A stretch of DNA of 64,000 nucleotides from Lepidodermella squamata (GCA_047495785.1 JBLDXI010000042.1:2046001-2110000), one strand, 5' to 3'. Positions 1 to 10,748 are shown, counted from the first letter of the stretch. Numbers and translations are program-made. Notes: generated by a model from the sequence alone, not told the origin.

Positions 1-26
1 GATTTTCTCATTATCAGACAGTCGAA

Positions 27-1162
27 ATGCCTGTTTTCAATCAGGAACGCGTCATCCGTGACCGTTCCAATCCTTTCACGGCTTTCAGCGAAAATCAGTT
101 TTTTCTACGCTATCGTTTTACAAAGAAGTCAGTTAAGAAGATTCACAGGCTCATTAAACGGGATTTGGTACGCCGCCGGACTAACCGGAATAAATCAATT
201 TCGACAATGCTTCAGGTACTGATCACACTGCGATATTTCGCTACTGGTGGTTTCCAACGTGTGATAGGTATGACGTCCCTATTCGGCAAAATTTTTTATT
301 TCCTCTGATGAATATAGGAGATATTCACGGTGTTGATCATACTAGTGTCTGCAAAATTGTTCATCTCGTGGCTGAGGCACTCGCCAGGAAGCTGGACAAA
401 TTCGTAGTTATGCCTCGAAACAATCAAGAAGTGCGTGAAATAGCTGCGAGTTTCTACGAATATGGTGGCTTTCCGAATTGTCTGGGCGCAGTTGATTGCT
501 CCTTGATCAAAATTCAAAAACAGTCGCATCTCCCTGACCCCGATGTTTTTTGGTGTAGAAAAAGTATTTCTTTGATTAGTGAAATCGAGAAGTTTCTAAG
601 GAGTTTTGTTTCAGAATATTACGCTCTCAATGTCCAAGTAGTCTGCGATTTCGAGGGCCGGATTAGGGACATAGTTGTCCGTTGGCCGGGCAGTGTTCAT
701 GACTCGACGATTTACAAGTCTTCGCAGGTGAAAAAGAAACTGCAATGTGCGCCACGCTTCAATGGATACCACCTTATAGCCGACAAGGGTTACCAAGTCG
801 CTCCCGAGCTGCTGACCCCTCTCAGAAATCCTACAACCGACGCAGAGTTGGACTACAACCGGTCGCTAAGTCGTTGTCGTGCTGTTATTGAACGTCTTTT
901 CGGCATTTTGAAGAGCCGTTTTCGCTGTCTACAAAGCGTAGACAATCGCCTCAGATTTCGAGCCGATCGCTGTGCTAATGTCATCCTCGCATGCGCTGTC
1001 TTACACAACATTGCAATCAATCTGCGCAAACCGCCGATCCTGGGCGATAATGAAATTGAAGATGAAGTCGAGGCGCCGGAAGCTCATGATCAAGACGAAT
1101 ACCTGGCTATGACACTGGGAGAACGAATTCGCCGCAGTATTGTTGATCGATACTTCACGTGA
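27..1162 (+). CDS. HARBI1-like DDE transposase, three exons, apparently intact
   Basis: PIF/Harbinger superfamily transposase (DDE_Tnp_4 type), which would act in the nucleus as a DNA-cleaving nuclease. Exons are read as 27-267, 318-563 and 615-1162, giving 344 aa, close to the usual HARBI1 length of about 350. The introns (50 and 51 bp) have GTATGA and GTATTT donors; the second is a multiple of three and stays open if unspliced. Removing the introns joins FQRVIG to DIHGVDHTSVCKIV, restoring the family N-terminal helical region. Catalytic acidic residues are visible in GAVDCSLIK, GSVHDSTIY and RAVIERLFGIL. There is no stop or frameshift. The 5' side is cut by the window only 26 bp before the ATG, so the left terminal repeat cannot be seen. 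It converges on a Myb/SANT-like gene at 1360-2186, the usual second gene of Harbinger elements. Confidence 0.88.
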
Positions 1163-1359
1163 CTATAACCTATTAATGCTTTTTTGAATCGAAAATAAGC
1201 TTGCAAGAATTGATAATGGTTTATTTCAAATTCGGCTTGCCTAGCTACTAAACTAATAATGGTCGACCTTCTAGTTCTATCACAACTAAATGTATCATGA
1301 AAAGTGAAAAATAAGAAAGTCATTGTTCGTTGAATGTCAATCAATGGATTCAGCCATGT

Positions 1360-2186
1360 TCAATCGTACTTTTCGAACGGGTTCTGTTCGGAAGAGTTGA
1401 GTGAAGAAGTAAGCAGGGTGGAGGTTGATCCAGTCGCCTTCTTGTGCTTGAGCTCCTCCAGTTGTTCTCGGAGAATCGCATTTTCGAGTTCAGCTTTTTC
1501 GACGGCGAGCGACTGGAGCTTAGCTTTCTTCTCAGCAACAGTTTCGCGGCGATTCTTAGTCGATGAGGCATGGCCGCTGGTGCCGGCAACATCGGACCCA
1601 TTGTCGTCGTCATCGCCATCGGGATCTGAACCATCGAATTCGTCAGCATCTTCCTCCGAGAGGTCGAACTCGCCGCCATCATCTTCTTCATCGCTCAGGG
1701 CATCGGAATCGCGAATACCTGAGAAACAAGAATAGTTAGTTAAAAAAATGCTTATATTATCAGCACTTAACCTCGCAGGCCTCGGAGTCCAGTCGGTGAA
1801 ATTCGCTTCACATCGTTCAAAATCAGATACTCGTATGTTTCGAAAGCGTGCGGCAACGCATCATCCAGCGATTCCTCGCGGATCTTCTCGCGAATCTTCA
1901 GCACGATTCGGTTCCATAAATTTTTCAGTTCCTCGAGAGTGTGCGGCGGCTGGCGGTTGCCGCGCTTCTTCGCATATTCGCGAGCAATTGTCTTCCAAAC
2001 ACCTTGCTTTGCCACTGCAGTCTCGTTAGAGGAGTTCTTATCTTCAAGAGTATCGAAGTATTTTTTCGCCAGGCTTACCAGCCGCTCCTTGTCGGCAAAG
2101 GAGAAACTCGCCCGTGGTTTTCGAGCGCGCTTTGTTGTTCGACGCCGCCCAGCAGCTTTTCGGGCCAAAGCCAATGTTCTCGCCAT
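1360..2186 (-). CDS. Myb/SANT-like DNA-binding protein, Harbinger partner gene
   Basis: Two exons, 2186-1772 and 1718-1360, with a 53-bp intron (GTTAAG donor, TTTCTCAG acceptor), giving 257 aa. The N-terminus is Arg/Lys-rich and is followed by a Myb/SANT-like domain at about residues 28-100, with the pattern FSFADKERLVSLAKKYFDTL then GVWKTIAREY and an LKNLWNRI third helix. The second exon supplies a long Asp/Glu-rich stretch, then a charged leucine-heptad coiled coil (KAKLQSLAVEKAELENAILR region) and a short Ser-rich tail ending NPFEKYD. Known for the family: Harbinger elements pair a transposase with a Myb-like protein that helps DNA binding and nuclear import. Inferred here from domain type and from the tail-to-tail arrangement with the transposase 200 bp away. 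The exon joining is well supported by frame continuity; protein-protein function is inference. Confidence 0.8.
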
Positions 2187-2581
2187 TGATTGATGAAAAT
2201 CGGATAGTTATTCAAATAATGATGATGAAGTGGATGAAAATCAATTCACGGCGTAGGTATATATACCCTTCTTCTCGGTACTAAAAACGTGTTACGCCAT
2301 GGGATATCAACTCAACAATCAGTCGTAACATATAATATGTGCAATAATATATAGCTTTTTCGTAATAAAGGTGTGTACATTATGCTAAAAATTACGATAA
2401 ATGGTGTTTTTTATCATATTTCTGTGAAAACTTATGATAAATATTTGGCGGTGTAAGATAATTAAAAAATGAGGAGATAACAGTAAATGACCTTCGATCA
2501 ACTGCCCCAATGACTTTTGCACATTCGCCTTTTTCATATTTGACAATTTTCCACTAGTTCGCTTCAGAATAGCAATGATCA
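2187..2581. other. AT-rich non-coding flank of the Harbinger pair
   Basis: No ORF or recognisable motif. If the Harbinger element is complete, its right end should lie in this stretch. The matching left end is outside the window, so terminal repeats cannot be confirmed. Confidence 0.4.
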
Positions 2582-3137
2582 GGAAAGCTGCAGAGCATTA
2601 AATACATCGCGCTTGTAAGCGCGAGTTCATGAATCATCAGCAATCAACACAAGGAAAAGCAGAGCATTAAAAACATCGCGCTTGTAAGCGCGAGTTCATG
2701 AATCATCAGCAATCAACACAAGGAAAAGCGGAGCATTGAAAACATCGCGCTTGTAAGCGCGAGTTCATGAATCATCAGCAATCAACACAAGGAAAAGCGG
2801 AGCATTGAAAACATCGCGCTTGTAAGCGCGAGTTCATGAATCATCAGCAATCAACACAAGGAAAAGCGGAGCATTGAAAACATCGCGCTTGTAAGCGCGA
2901 GTTCATGAATCATCAGCAATCAACACAAGGAAAAGCGGAGCATTGAAAACATCGCGCTTGTAAGCGCGAGTTCATGAATCATCAGCAATCAACACAAGGA
3001 AAAGCAGAACATTGAAAACATCGCGCTTGTAAGCGCGAGTTCATGAATCATCAGCAATCAACACAAGGAAAAGCAGAACATTGAAAACATCGCGCTTGTA
3101 AGCGCGAGTTCATGAATCATCAGCAATCAACACAAGG
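2582..3137. repeat. 69-bp tandem satellite, 8 copies, each with a hairpin
   Basis: Unit starts fall exactly every 69 bp at 2605, 2674, 2743, 2812, 2881, 2950, 3019 and 3088; the last is cut at 3137. Copies differ by only a few substitutions (for example GCGGAGCATTG versus GCAGAACATTG). Every unit contains TCGCGCTTGTAAGCGCGA, an 8-bp-arm inverted repeat with a 2-nt centre. A detached partial unit with the same hairpin lies at 3241-3283 after about 100 bp of other sequence. All six frames of the unit contain stops, so it is not coding even though 69 is divisible by three. Confidence 0.95.
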
Positions 3138-3375
3138 TCGCGTAGCGATTTTACATATCCGCGTTTAAGCCGTGTTCAGGGCGGCAAGAAGGAATTTCAC
3201 AATGAAAACACTTTTATTTTAGGGCAGTGAAATAGAACCATGGAAAAGCAGAACATTGAAAACATCGCGCTTGTAAGCGCGAGATATACCTCATTTCCAC
3301 TCCTTATTAAAATACTTTTCCCAGAGTTTTTCAGAATTTCCCCCAAATTTACCAGCCCTCGCCCACCTCTCACCT

Positions 3376-3443
3376 CTCACCCTTACCCTTACCCATACAC
3401 CTTGCCCTACCCCTACCCCTACCCCTACCCCCTACCCCCTACC
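3376..3443. repeat. C-rich telomere-like tract (CCCCTA/CCCTTA/CCCTAC)
   Basis: About 70 bp of CCCTTACCC, CCCCTACCCC and CCCTAC repeats on the plus strand. The minus strand therefore has many runs of three to five G and could form G-quadruplexes. It is not the TTAGGC repeat typical of many nematode telomeres. It may be a degenerate interstitial array or simple low-complexity sequence. The surrounding 3290-3620 is pyrimidine-rich. Confidence 0.7.
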
Positions 3444-3630
3444 CTCTGTTATACCTCTTGTACGCTCCCTTTCGAAATAATTTCCCCAGCAATTTATTTC
3501 CCAAATTTCCCCCCAAATTTATTAACTCCCTTTCACTCCTTTGCACCTTCATTATCTCTTCGCTTTTTATAAATTCACCATTTATTTTTCCCCTGATTAC
3601 CAATTTCCCCCGCCCCACCCTCAATTTTTC

Positions 3631-3692
3631 AAAAAGGGTGTATGCCGAATCACTCCATAAATACCTCATATTCACTGGCATACACCCTTTTT
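3631..3692. repeat. Perfect 16-bp-arm hairpin
   Basis: Arms AAAAAGGGTGTATGCC (3631-3646) and GGCATACACCCTTTTT (3677-3692) are exact reverse complements around a 30-nt loop. It could be the terminal repeats of a very small element or a foldback; no gene is adjacent. Confidence 0.85.
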
Positions 3693-3853
3693 TCGATACC
3701 CCCCCCCCCCATTTTTTCAAAACCCAATACTCCCCCCTTGGAAATACACTCACACCATATAGCCCTATAAATCATAATTTCTTTGATTATTTCACTTTCC
3801 TTGGGTTTGGTCTAGGACCGGCTATTGTACTCTACTTTTCTTTCATCGGTTAA

Positions 3854-4369
3854 ACGGCAATTTCCTAGATATTTTGCAGAAGGAAGTCTTATTTCTTAGC
3901 GAAATTCCCATTTCTGGCTGCAGTAGCGTTACAGTATACTCGTTTTTGGTGTGCGTATGGCGCATATATACGCTTGCTTGCCATATAAAACGTATATCGT
4001 ATATAACTGCATAGCATGTACGCATCACATTTAGTACACGCATAACGGTGGTTGCGCTAACGATACCACGAGTTACTCATTTTGCCCAGCGGTTGGGAGC
4101 GGACTGGATCGAATGTCAACTGTCCCGGGCGAAAAATTACCGAAGAAAGTCGTTTTATACTACTTGTGTGACTTCTCTACCTGAGATTCACCGTGGAAAG
4201 AACCGTTTGCTTAGTTCCCATCTGTGGAGCGTTTCCAGGACTGTCCAAGGATACCAAGATATCAAAACTCCACCCAGTGGCTACAAGCCGTTGAGTGACC
4301 GAATGTCACCCGGTTTGAGAGAAAAATTGACCCTCAGAGCTCACTTTGGCAGTGCTGAAATTGGTTAGA
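3854..4369. other. Gene-free stretch with a diverged dispersed repeat
   Basis: No gene seen. Positions about 4235-4340 (GGATACCAAGATATCAAAAC, then GAATGTCACCC) resemble 27675-27765 in direct orientation, with many mismatches and small gaps, indicating an old repeat family. The short ORF at 4048-4368 overlaps this repeat and is not considered a gene. Confidence 0.5.
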
Positions 4370-5420
4370 AATTAATGCCGGGTGAAACCCGGTACTATAC
4401 AGTCAAAATTGATTGTCCGTCCGTCCGTCCGTCTGTCCGTCTGTCCGTCTGTCCGTCCGTCTGAAGCCGCGCACGCGCGCACTTGACCCGCACACCTTCA
4501 ATAAAATGCCCTGCGCGCACAAGTAAATAATAGTAATAGCGATGGCACGCACATTATTTATTTCCCCGAAATTTTTCGATTGCTCCACAACTACGATGAA
4601 TTTTTTTATGCGGTTTTCAGCAAATGATAGGTCTAATCTGTGGTCGAAATTCCAGAAAATTTTGTTCGAAAAGGATGTGGGCAAACAAACTGGCAACGAA
4701 ATGCGATCATAGTATTTCTTCGTTATTCATAATAAACATCGGCATAAAATCGGCGATAGTTAACTGTTGTTAGCTAATCGTTGGAGTCATTATAAGCGTT
4801 ATCATCATCATTTGTATTCGTAAATTGAAATTTCCAGGATTAGAAGGGCAAAACAATAATCCGATTGGTTATGAAGTTCTAGCGTGCTACTTACTTATTG
4901 AGCTTTCTTGGCAGAACTTGGAATTATTTCACGCACACGATCAAGATTTTTTCAAAATAATAAATAATATTATTATCATCATGATAGCATTTTATCATCT
5001 TAATCAGCGAGTTCAGATATAAACGATTTACGAATGTTATACCGTAAAATATCGAATTGGACAGGCTACTCGGCCTATATTTTCGAGAAAAATTATATAT
5101 TTAGAAGAGTATTATTACGCGAACGCCCTGTATGTGGGCGACAGAACGACTTGCCCAAAATGGAAAAAATGGCATATCCGCCACCCGCTAAGTCAGTCGC
5201 AAGATAGCTGAGCGCCAGTTTATTCTACGCATCATTTTTTCTGAACCATTGTTTCTATTTCAGGCAGGCCATTTTTTTGCTTCGGTAAAAAATGGCTGAG
5301 CTATGTTGAAAACTTTGAAACCTCTATACCATTTCCTGTGCAACCTATGACAACTACAGCTCGTTTCGCTCACGTGGGCTGATTGTTTGTTGAGATCCTG
5401 CTCCTCCCTGCGGTCGGAGA
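4370..5420. repeat. Interspersed repeat, inverted copy of 20380-21460
   Basis: The stretch can be followed in reverse complement at 20380-21460. Landmarks are the GCCGGGTGAAACCCGGTACT end, the (GTCC/GTCT)n tract at 4418-4461, the AAAATTTTGTTCGAAAAGGA region, the CATCATCATT block and the CAGAACGACTTGCC foldback (5142-5270). The two copies face each other about 15 kb apart and have many substitutions. No coding capacity is evident in either copy. Confidence 0.8.
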
Positions 5421-5554
5421 AGGAGCGCCGGGTGAAACCCATAATTTGAAACTTAAATATTACATACAAGAGTAACCTATTCTTTTATTTAGCTTTAGTC
5501 ATTGAAAATGACCGGATGTGCTCTAAGCTCTTTGCATTAGTTGTCGCTTGCCGC

Positions 5555-5740
5555 TATATGACGGGAAAACTCCCCGTTGTCGTGGGGCGCGTTCCGTCGT
5601 TCCGTACGTACGTCAAGTATGCGCAGTAATTGGGCACGTCGTTCGCGCACTCTTCAGGAGGATATAGAGGTACTCGTTCCATATAGAGGTACTAAAAAAC
5701 GGTCCCCGTCACTGTCAAAGGCCGCCAGGCCGACACAGCT
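5555..5740. mobile_element. Small dispersed element, also at 56365-56505
   Basis: Starts TGACGGGAAAACTCCCCGTT and ends near CGGTCCCCGTCACTGTCAAA followed by GGCCGCCAGGCCGACA. The same beginning and end, with a shorter middle, occur in the same orientation at about 56365-56505. The segment is missing from the inverted repeat copy at 26.5-26.85 kb, supporting insertion. It is too short to code and looks like a MITE or SINE-sized element; exact ends are not fixed. Confidence 0.65.
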
Positions 5741-5925
5741 TAATTAGATTGGTAAAGACTGGGTTCCTAATCTTGTAACTCCTAACACTTCTACTGCTAA
5801 ATCAAGTGGTTTGAGATATTGAATATTGGATCCGGATTCTGGCTCTGAATTATATTCAAATTGAAGGGTAGACTAAATTACTAAAAATTATACTAAATTA
5901 CAACCAAATCGATTAAGCAAAGCTC

Positions 5926-6999
5926 TTGTCAGGGGGATGTCAAGACTTGGCCAGGCACTACTCTAGGCTACTTTATTGAGAATGAATCGAACCAAAGTCC
6001 TTGCCGGACGGCCACCCACTACTCTACTACGGAATCTTGCTGCTAAGTCTCGCTCAGTTCGAATTCGTCTACAATGCCAACGCTATGCTGATATGGTATC
6101 GCCCTGGCCCGCGTGTGGTGTTGCGACATCGACTTCAACGATGATTTCTTTGGTCAATGTCTTTGGCGTTCAGCTCGTCACCACTGAAGTTCGTATCCAA
6201 GATCCAGCTCTTACGCTCAAGGTGTCGCCCTGGCTTGCGCGCTCGATCTGCTGACTGTTCACCGGTTATGGCTACGCATCTCCTTGTTCACGGTCAAGCG
6301 TTGATTGGGGCAGCCTCGCTGATGTTTGACTTCAACGCCCGCAATTCGCTGGATGGCTTGTCTCGGCGCGATTCTGCGACTGCTTGGCCACTGTCTTCGC
6401 TCCATGGCGTTGTCGAGATGCCTGGCTGGTGTCATGGCAACGATTCGGTGATTTCGAACTCTGTCTTGTCTTGTCTCTGCATTTTCATGGTCTCCTGCCT
6501 CATTGGCTTCGCGGTTCTCGAGTTCGGTTCGGTTTTCAAGAAAGATTGCGGTTCGGTTTTCAAGAAAGATTGCTTTAGTCAAGAATTTTCAAGAAACTGT
6601 ACATCTTTCGACTTCAACTTGCCATCTTCACTTGACTAGAGCTCGCAATTCAGCCCGATTCGTGGTTCCAAGGCATTGCCGTTTCGTGGGATAGCGGTCG
6701 CATCGCAATTTTTTCGGACTGGATAGAGCGTTTCGCGATTGTTCGTGGCTAGCAAGCGGCTGGGGGAGGTGCTTGAGGAGGGCAAAGTGTAACGATGTGC
6801 CGGGTGGCAGCTGGCATCTACGCAATGACTAAGAACAATATTGTGATTCTCATGTGATAGCTAATTAGGAAGTGATCGCGTGTTCGACTTAGATTTGTAT
6901 CGCTAATATTTAAGGCCTTGAATTCCAACGATCAATGTTCGATTCATTCACAATAAAGTACGGAGTAGTGCCTGGCCAAGTCTTGACATTTCCCTGACA
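5926..6999. mobile_element. 1.07-kb non-autonomous TIR element with known empty site
   Basis: Terminal inverted repeats of roughly 55-60 bp share ATGTCAAGACTTGGCCAGGC and then a variant of GCACTACTC, ACTTTATT and GAATGAATCG. They are flanked by GCTC on both sides (5922-5925 and 7000-7003). The inverted host-repeat copy near 26485-26500 has the uninterrupted site, reading AAGCAAAGCTCTACTCAG on the complementary strand. This fixes the insertion point and a 3-4 bp duplication. The interior is more GC-rich than its surroundings and has a 24-bp tandem duplication at 6527-6573. Two overlapping ORFs (6157-6639 plus, 6259-6582 minus) do not resemble a transposase. The superfamily is not assigned. Confidence 0.88.
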
Positions 7000-7078
7000 G
7001 CTCTACTCAGAACATGTATCACTTATAAATTCTCTTGGGCTTTTATAGCCATCAGGACGCTGACTTGAATAGTAAATA

Positions 7079-8462
7079 TCGCTCCTTTTGCCCTATAAGG
7101 GAACGTTTTCAAAAACCCATGTATGAGCGCAGCCCCGTAGTAATTCATATGTTTGCGAGCTGCGTAATTTTTTTCTCGGGCAGCAGAAGTATGGCAGAAG
7201 CGTTACCCGTGTTGTCTACTATTTCGCATAAGATGCGAGCATTAAGTAAGTTATCCTGCATAAAAACGCATGTGCGCTTCATTTTTTATGCATGACGAGC
7301 AATGTGGCAGTGGTTATCTTGCATAATAATTCAGACTTTCTGCATAAAAACCGGGCTTTCTTGCAGTTGGAGCCCGGTATTCTGCAGAAAGTCAACTAAA
7401 AAATCAAAAATTCCCTGTGAAAGTCGTTTTCACTGGGTGTTTCACGGCAAAAAGGCCTTCGGTAGCGTACTCCCTTGCCAATGCAGCCTTTCTTGGAAAA
7501 AACTGAATTTCTGACTGCTCCAAACCTGAATATATTTTTCGCACAGTCAATCACAGTTGGATCCGTTTGGTTTTGATGTAACTGCGTCGTGAATCAGAAT
7601 TATATCAGATACTGGACAGGTGCCTCTTCAAGAAAACTTCAAAAACTTGTATTGAGATATTGGGGATAACTGATGGCCTATACTCAGGTATTCAACCGCA
7701 GAATGAAATACTTGAAACGATTCATTTTTTCAAGGCATGCGTATATTCGACAGGCGAGTAAGATTCTGGCAATTTTGAAGAAGTTGTTCACAACAGCAGC
7801 AGCAACAACATCTTGAGCTGTCAGTGCGCAAGATCTCGATGCTCGTTGCGTTGTGATCTTGCTCCTGGTTTTGTTCTGGATTTTGAGAAACCAAAGCTAC
7901 GGGTCCATCGCAACTGCGGTTTTCGACGTCTTTCACCGATTCAGGGCATCTCAGAAGGCCACGCTTCATTCACGTGTAGTAAGTATGCGTAACATTTGCC
8001 TCCCGAATTTCCTGAGAACTTGATCCGGTGTGATGGGAAATTGTTATTCACCTAAAATTTAACTTTCTCGAAGTTAACGTCCATCTCAAACACTGATGGT
8101 TTTGACGATGGCAGTAACTGATGGTTTCATTATTCCAAGAAAGCATTAAATCCAACCAATTGTAACAGTTTCGAATTTCGAGAAGAAAACTACAAAAATC
8201 TAAGAATTTATCTTGCATAAAAAGTGATTTTTTGGGGGATATATTGCATAATTCTCTGCAAAGCGTTCTATACTATTGCAATAAAGCCTTTTTATAATGA
8301 ATTCATTCTGCAGAATATACGGCATCGACCAGCGCATTCTTATAATAAATATACTGCCCCGCGCCGCGATAATGCAATATGCCATGAGGCAAAAAATCGC
8401 CTTTTCAACAGAGAAAGGGTGTGTAAAAGGGGAACAGTTACTTTATAGGGCAAAAGGAGCGA
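7079..8462. mobile_element. 1.38-kb TIR element with TA target site and known empty site
   Basis: Ends in the inverted repeat TCGCTCCTTTTGCCCTATAA (7079-7098, and its complement at 8443-8462), flanked by TA on both sides. The flanks AATAGTAAATA and AATGATAGG are adjacent, apart from a few bases, in the uninterrupted inverted copy near 26410-26430. TA duplication suggests the Tc1/mariner group, but no transposase ORF is present; only short ORFs occur. CTGCATAAAAA and TTGCATAA motifs recur inside (about 7255, 7318, 7340, 8213). Confidence 0.85.
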
Positions 8463-8555
8463 TATAATGATAGGCGACATAATAATATTGCTGGCACGAG
8501 CCCTGGCTAACAATAGAAAATAGTGTTTAGTATAATATAGAGTGTCCAGAATTGG

Positions 8556-9444
8556 GGCAAGGAACATAGCGATCTTCTAATAGATATCCAGTCATAATTC
8601 TGGATTAAGAAACTATGACCTCAACGTAGCCCTAAACCTGCGTGACTGGGGCCAGTTGATTCAACCTCTTTTTATTGAAACATTTATAAAACCCTATTGG
8701 AAATGTGCATCGGTTGCGTAGTCTATATGATACTGTCCGTCCGTAGATCTTTCCATCTGAACAATGTCTCTTTTATGCGGAATAAAATAATATCTTCTAC
8801 CGTCGGAAACTATCGGAATAAAAAAATATATCTTTTCATGCGAAATTACTTATTTTCCACTCTACTCTTCCACTACTTTTCCACTCTTCAAAATATCTTT
8901 TTCCTCGAATAATGTCTTTCCGATGACGGAACAATCAACAATGAACGATAGCCCATCACTGCCAAATCGTCAGCTTTGATAACTCTAAGCTTCAGGTCAA
9001 TCCAATAGGACCAATCGGACCAATAGGAATAGTATGACCTATGCCGCAGTTTTTCCCCGCCCGTGCTTCGCATGCTTGGCTGTAACACACAACTACCTCT
9101 TCGAAAGGACCTGCCTTCTTCGCCGAACGGTTGCTCAACAGGCCCAGTTGCCTCTGCCTGTTCGATGTCTTATACTCGAAAGCTCCTACCAGTCTTCAGC
9201 GAAGACCGGAATAGGGGCTTGGGACATCGTTCCAACCGCTGGAGGAACAGAATGAGGCCGCGGATCGATGACGATAAATCTTAGCTCGTGGGCCAACCCA
9301 TAGAGCTAGTTATGAGGCCCTACCCCTGACTGGGCCTCTGTACATATTATATGTGCGAATAGTCGAAAAACTGTACATGAAATTATACGAACATCCACTC
9401 CGATATTTGCACCACTTGTTAAGCTGATGAGCTTTCAGCAATAA
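8556..9444. other. Gene-free stretch; GC-rich block at 9030-9300 not recognised
   Basis: 8556-9030 is AT-rich without recognisable genes. 9034-9284 is open in two overlapping frames and more GC-rich than its surroundings, but neither translation resembles a protein I know and no splice structure supports it. Confidence 0.4.
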
Positions 9445-9968
9445 ATATCGTTCGTGTTGCGACGTAAGGAACCCACAGCACACAGAATCCTAATATATAT
9501 GTAGTAATATTACCCATTGCATCTTTATTACCCAGCCTCCGCAAATGTTCATCCGGTAAAGTGATTCCTGATTACCATCTCACAGCGGTTTTTGGGTTTT
9601 ATTATCTATTTTTCGTTTTATAGCCATGGAATTTCTTGCTTCAAAACCTTAAACTTTCGTTGTTTGAATTAAGGAAATTCGCATTAATATCTCCATTAAA
9701 TAAATTTATGGTAAAAAAAATTGCTCCACGTCATTCAATTATTCAGTGATCATTTTTTAGCGTAAAAATCACATATTTTTTGTATTGGAGTTGATCGATT
9801 TTATATAAAATTGCAAGGTTATTTTTTCGTTCTCTTTGTTGCTTGAGTTCGCAGCTCGACTGAATATCTAACTGTTCATATTATGTAGAAAGAATCTGAA
9901 TTTACATAAATAATAATTATAATTAAGAAAAACTTCAACCTTTAGAAATTAAGGTTCTAAATATTGCA

Positions 9969-10259
9969 ATGGAAGCGCATCTCGCAATTGCTAGAAAAGG
10001 GGGCATGGTGAAAACAATAGAGGAGATTGTTAACTTCATGCGTGCGGGAACGGAACTGGATGGGTCGTGCACTATTAATGACCGGATCTGCTTTTTACTC
10101 TACGGATTTTTCTTGGGTACAGCTTTTATGATCGCTATTCGCCTTTATCGCGCCTTAGTTACGGGACGGCTCAATGTCTGGACTGAGGATGAGCGACTCT
10201 GGGGTTTGGAGCCACATATCCTTGAGAAAATCGCCAGACTTATTGATTTATTAATGTGA
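9969..10259 (+). CDS. Small single-span membrane protein in the 5.3-kb transposon
   Basis: A 96-aa ORF, not recognised. It has one strong hydrophobic segment at about residues 41-62 (ICFLLYGFFLGTAFMIAIRL), preceded by a mildly charged N-terminal region and followed by a basic then mixed-charge tail (RLNVWTEDERLWG). There is no cleavable-looking signal peptide, so it would be a type II or type III single-pass protein. Transcription direction matches the two following genes; spacing to the next ORF is 126 bp. No splice site is needed. Reality as a gene rests on length, start context (ATTGCAATGG) and position among co-oriented membrane-protein ORFs inside the inverted repeats. Confidence 0.55.
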   Translation: MEAHLAIARKGGMVKTIEEIVNFMRAGTELDGSCTINDRICFLLYGFFLGTAFMIAIRLYRALVTGRLNVWTEDERLWGLEPHILEKIARLIDLLM

Positions 10260-10385
10260 GGATGCAAACTGAAACAGCGACTGATAATTGATCTTCGACA
10301 AAATTCAAATGTGTAACAAATCATTGGATTAATTTCTTGTAGACAATATATTGAAACATTGCAATTATTTTATAGAAATATTAAA

Positions 10386-10748
10386 ATGGCAGAGGCCTTC
10401 GCCAAACTGTTTCCCAAGCTAAAAGTATTTTACTCTACCACTCAACCAATACTTTCCGATAATGATGCGACGGTACGGCGGATTTTCAGCAATGCTACCA
10501 GCAACACGACTCGTGGCGTCTACTTTAGCTCGACGCACCCTGCCCCAAATGCCAGCGGTGAAGTGTTTACAGCCGCGATTTCAACCGTGTTGAAACCATC
10601 CACATCCTATGACTTAACCACGGTTGCAATCGCCTGCATCGTGTTGTCAGCCGTATTAGCTATTATGTCAATTGCATCGATTCTATACTTTTTTGTTTTC
10701 AAGAAGAGACTCTACCGCCAGTCGCGTCGATGTTGGACGCCCTGGTGA
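10386..10748 (+). CDS. Single-span membrane glycoprotein-like protein, possible frameshift near the end
   Basis: 120 aa from ATG 10386 (TTAAAATGG context, with TTTTATAG just upstream, which could be an acceptor). The N-terminal part is Ser/Thr-rich with NAT, NTT and NAS sequons (potential N-glycosylation). A 25-residue hydrophobic span (TVAIACIVLSAVLAIMSIAS) follows, then KKRLYRQSRR, then a stop. Just before the stop another frame opens and continues with an acidic tail (GDTAEEDDKEDDEVHNATW) to 10812. A one-base indel or an unusually short intron would join the two and give a basic-then-acidic cytoplasmic tail of about 30 residues more. The family is not recognised. Orientation and spacing suggest it belongs with its neighbours. 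Confidence 0.55.
   Translation: MAEAFAKLFPKLKVFYSTTQPILSDNDATVRRIFSNATSNTTRGVYFSSTHPAPNASGEVFTAAISTVLKPSTSYDLTTVAIACIVLSAVLAIMSIASILYFFVFKKRLYRQSRRCWTPW

Larger units (their letters stand above)
5385..8555. repeat. Second interspersed repeat, interrupted by insertions; inverted copy of 26320-26850
   Basis: Segments 5385-5550, about 5745-5925, 7004-7078 and 8463-8555 together align in reverse complement to the continuous stretch 26320-26850. The gaps are three insertions: a small repeat at about 5555-5740 and two terminal-inverted-repeat elements (5926-6999 and 7079-8462). The uninterrupted copy therefore provides the ancestral sequence and the empty insertion sites. Confidence 0.82.

Noticed and set aside
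1334-1735. Plus-strand Ser-rich ORF of 133 aa
   Set aside because: Antisense of the acidic and coiled-coil exon of the Myb/SANT-like gene, which has proper splice sites.
2582-3137. Regular repeat array as a CRISPR
   Set aside because: Units are contiguous 69-mers without distinct spacers, and the window is eukaryotic with introns and animal genes.
3240-3853. Overlapping Pro/Phe-rich ORFs
   Set aside because: They arise from pyrimidine-rich low-complexity DNA and show no domain or splice pattern.
6157-6639. 160-aa ORF inside the 5926-6999 element as transposase
   Set aside because: No transposase motif, repeats a tandem VFKKDC segment and overlaps an opposite ORF of equal quality.
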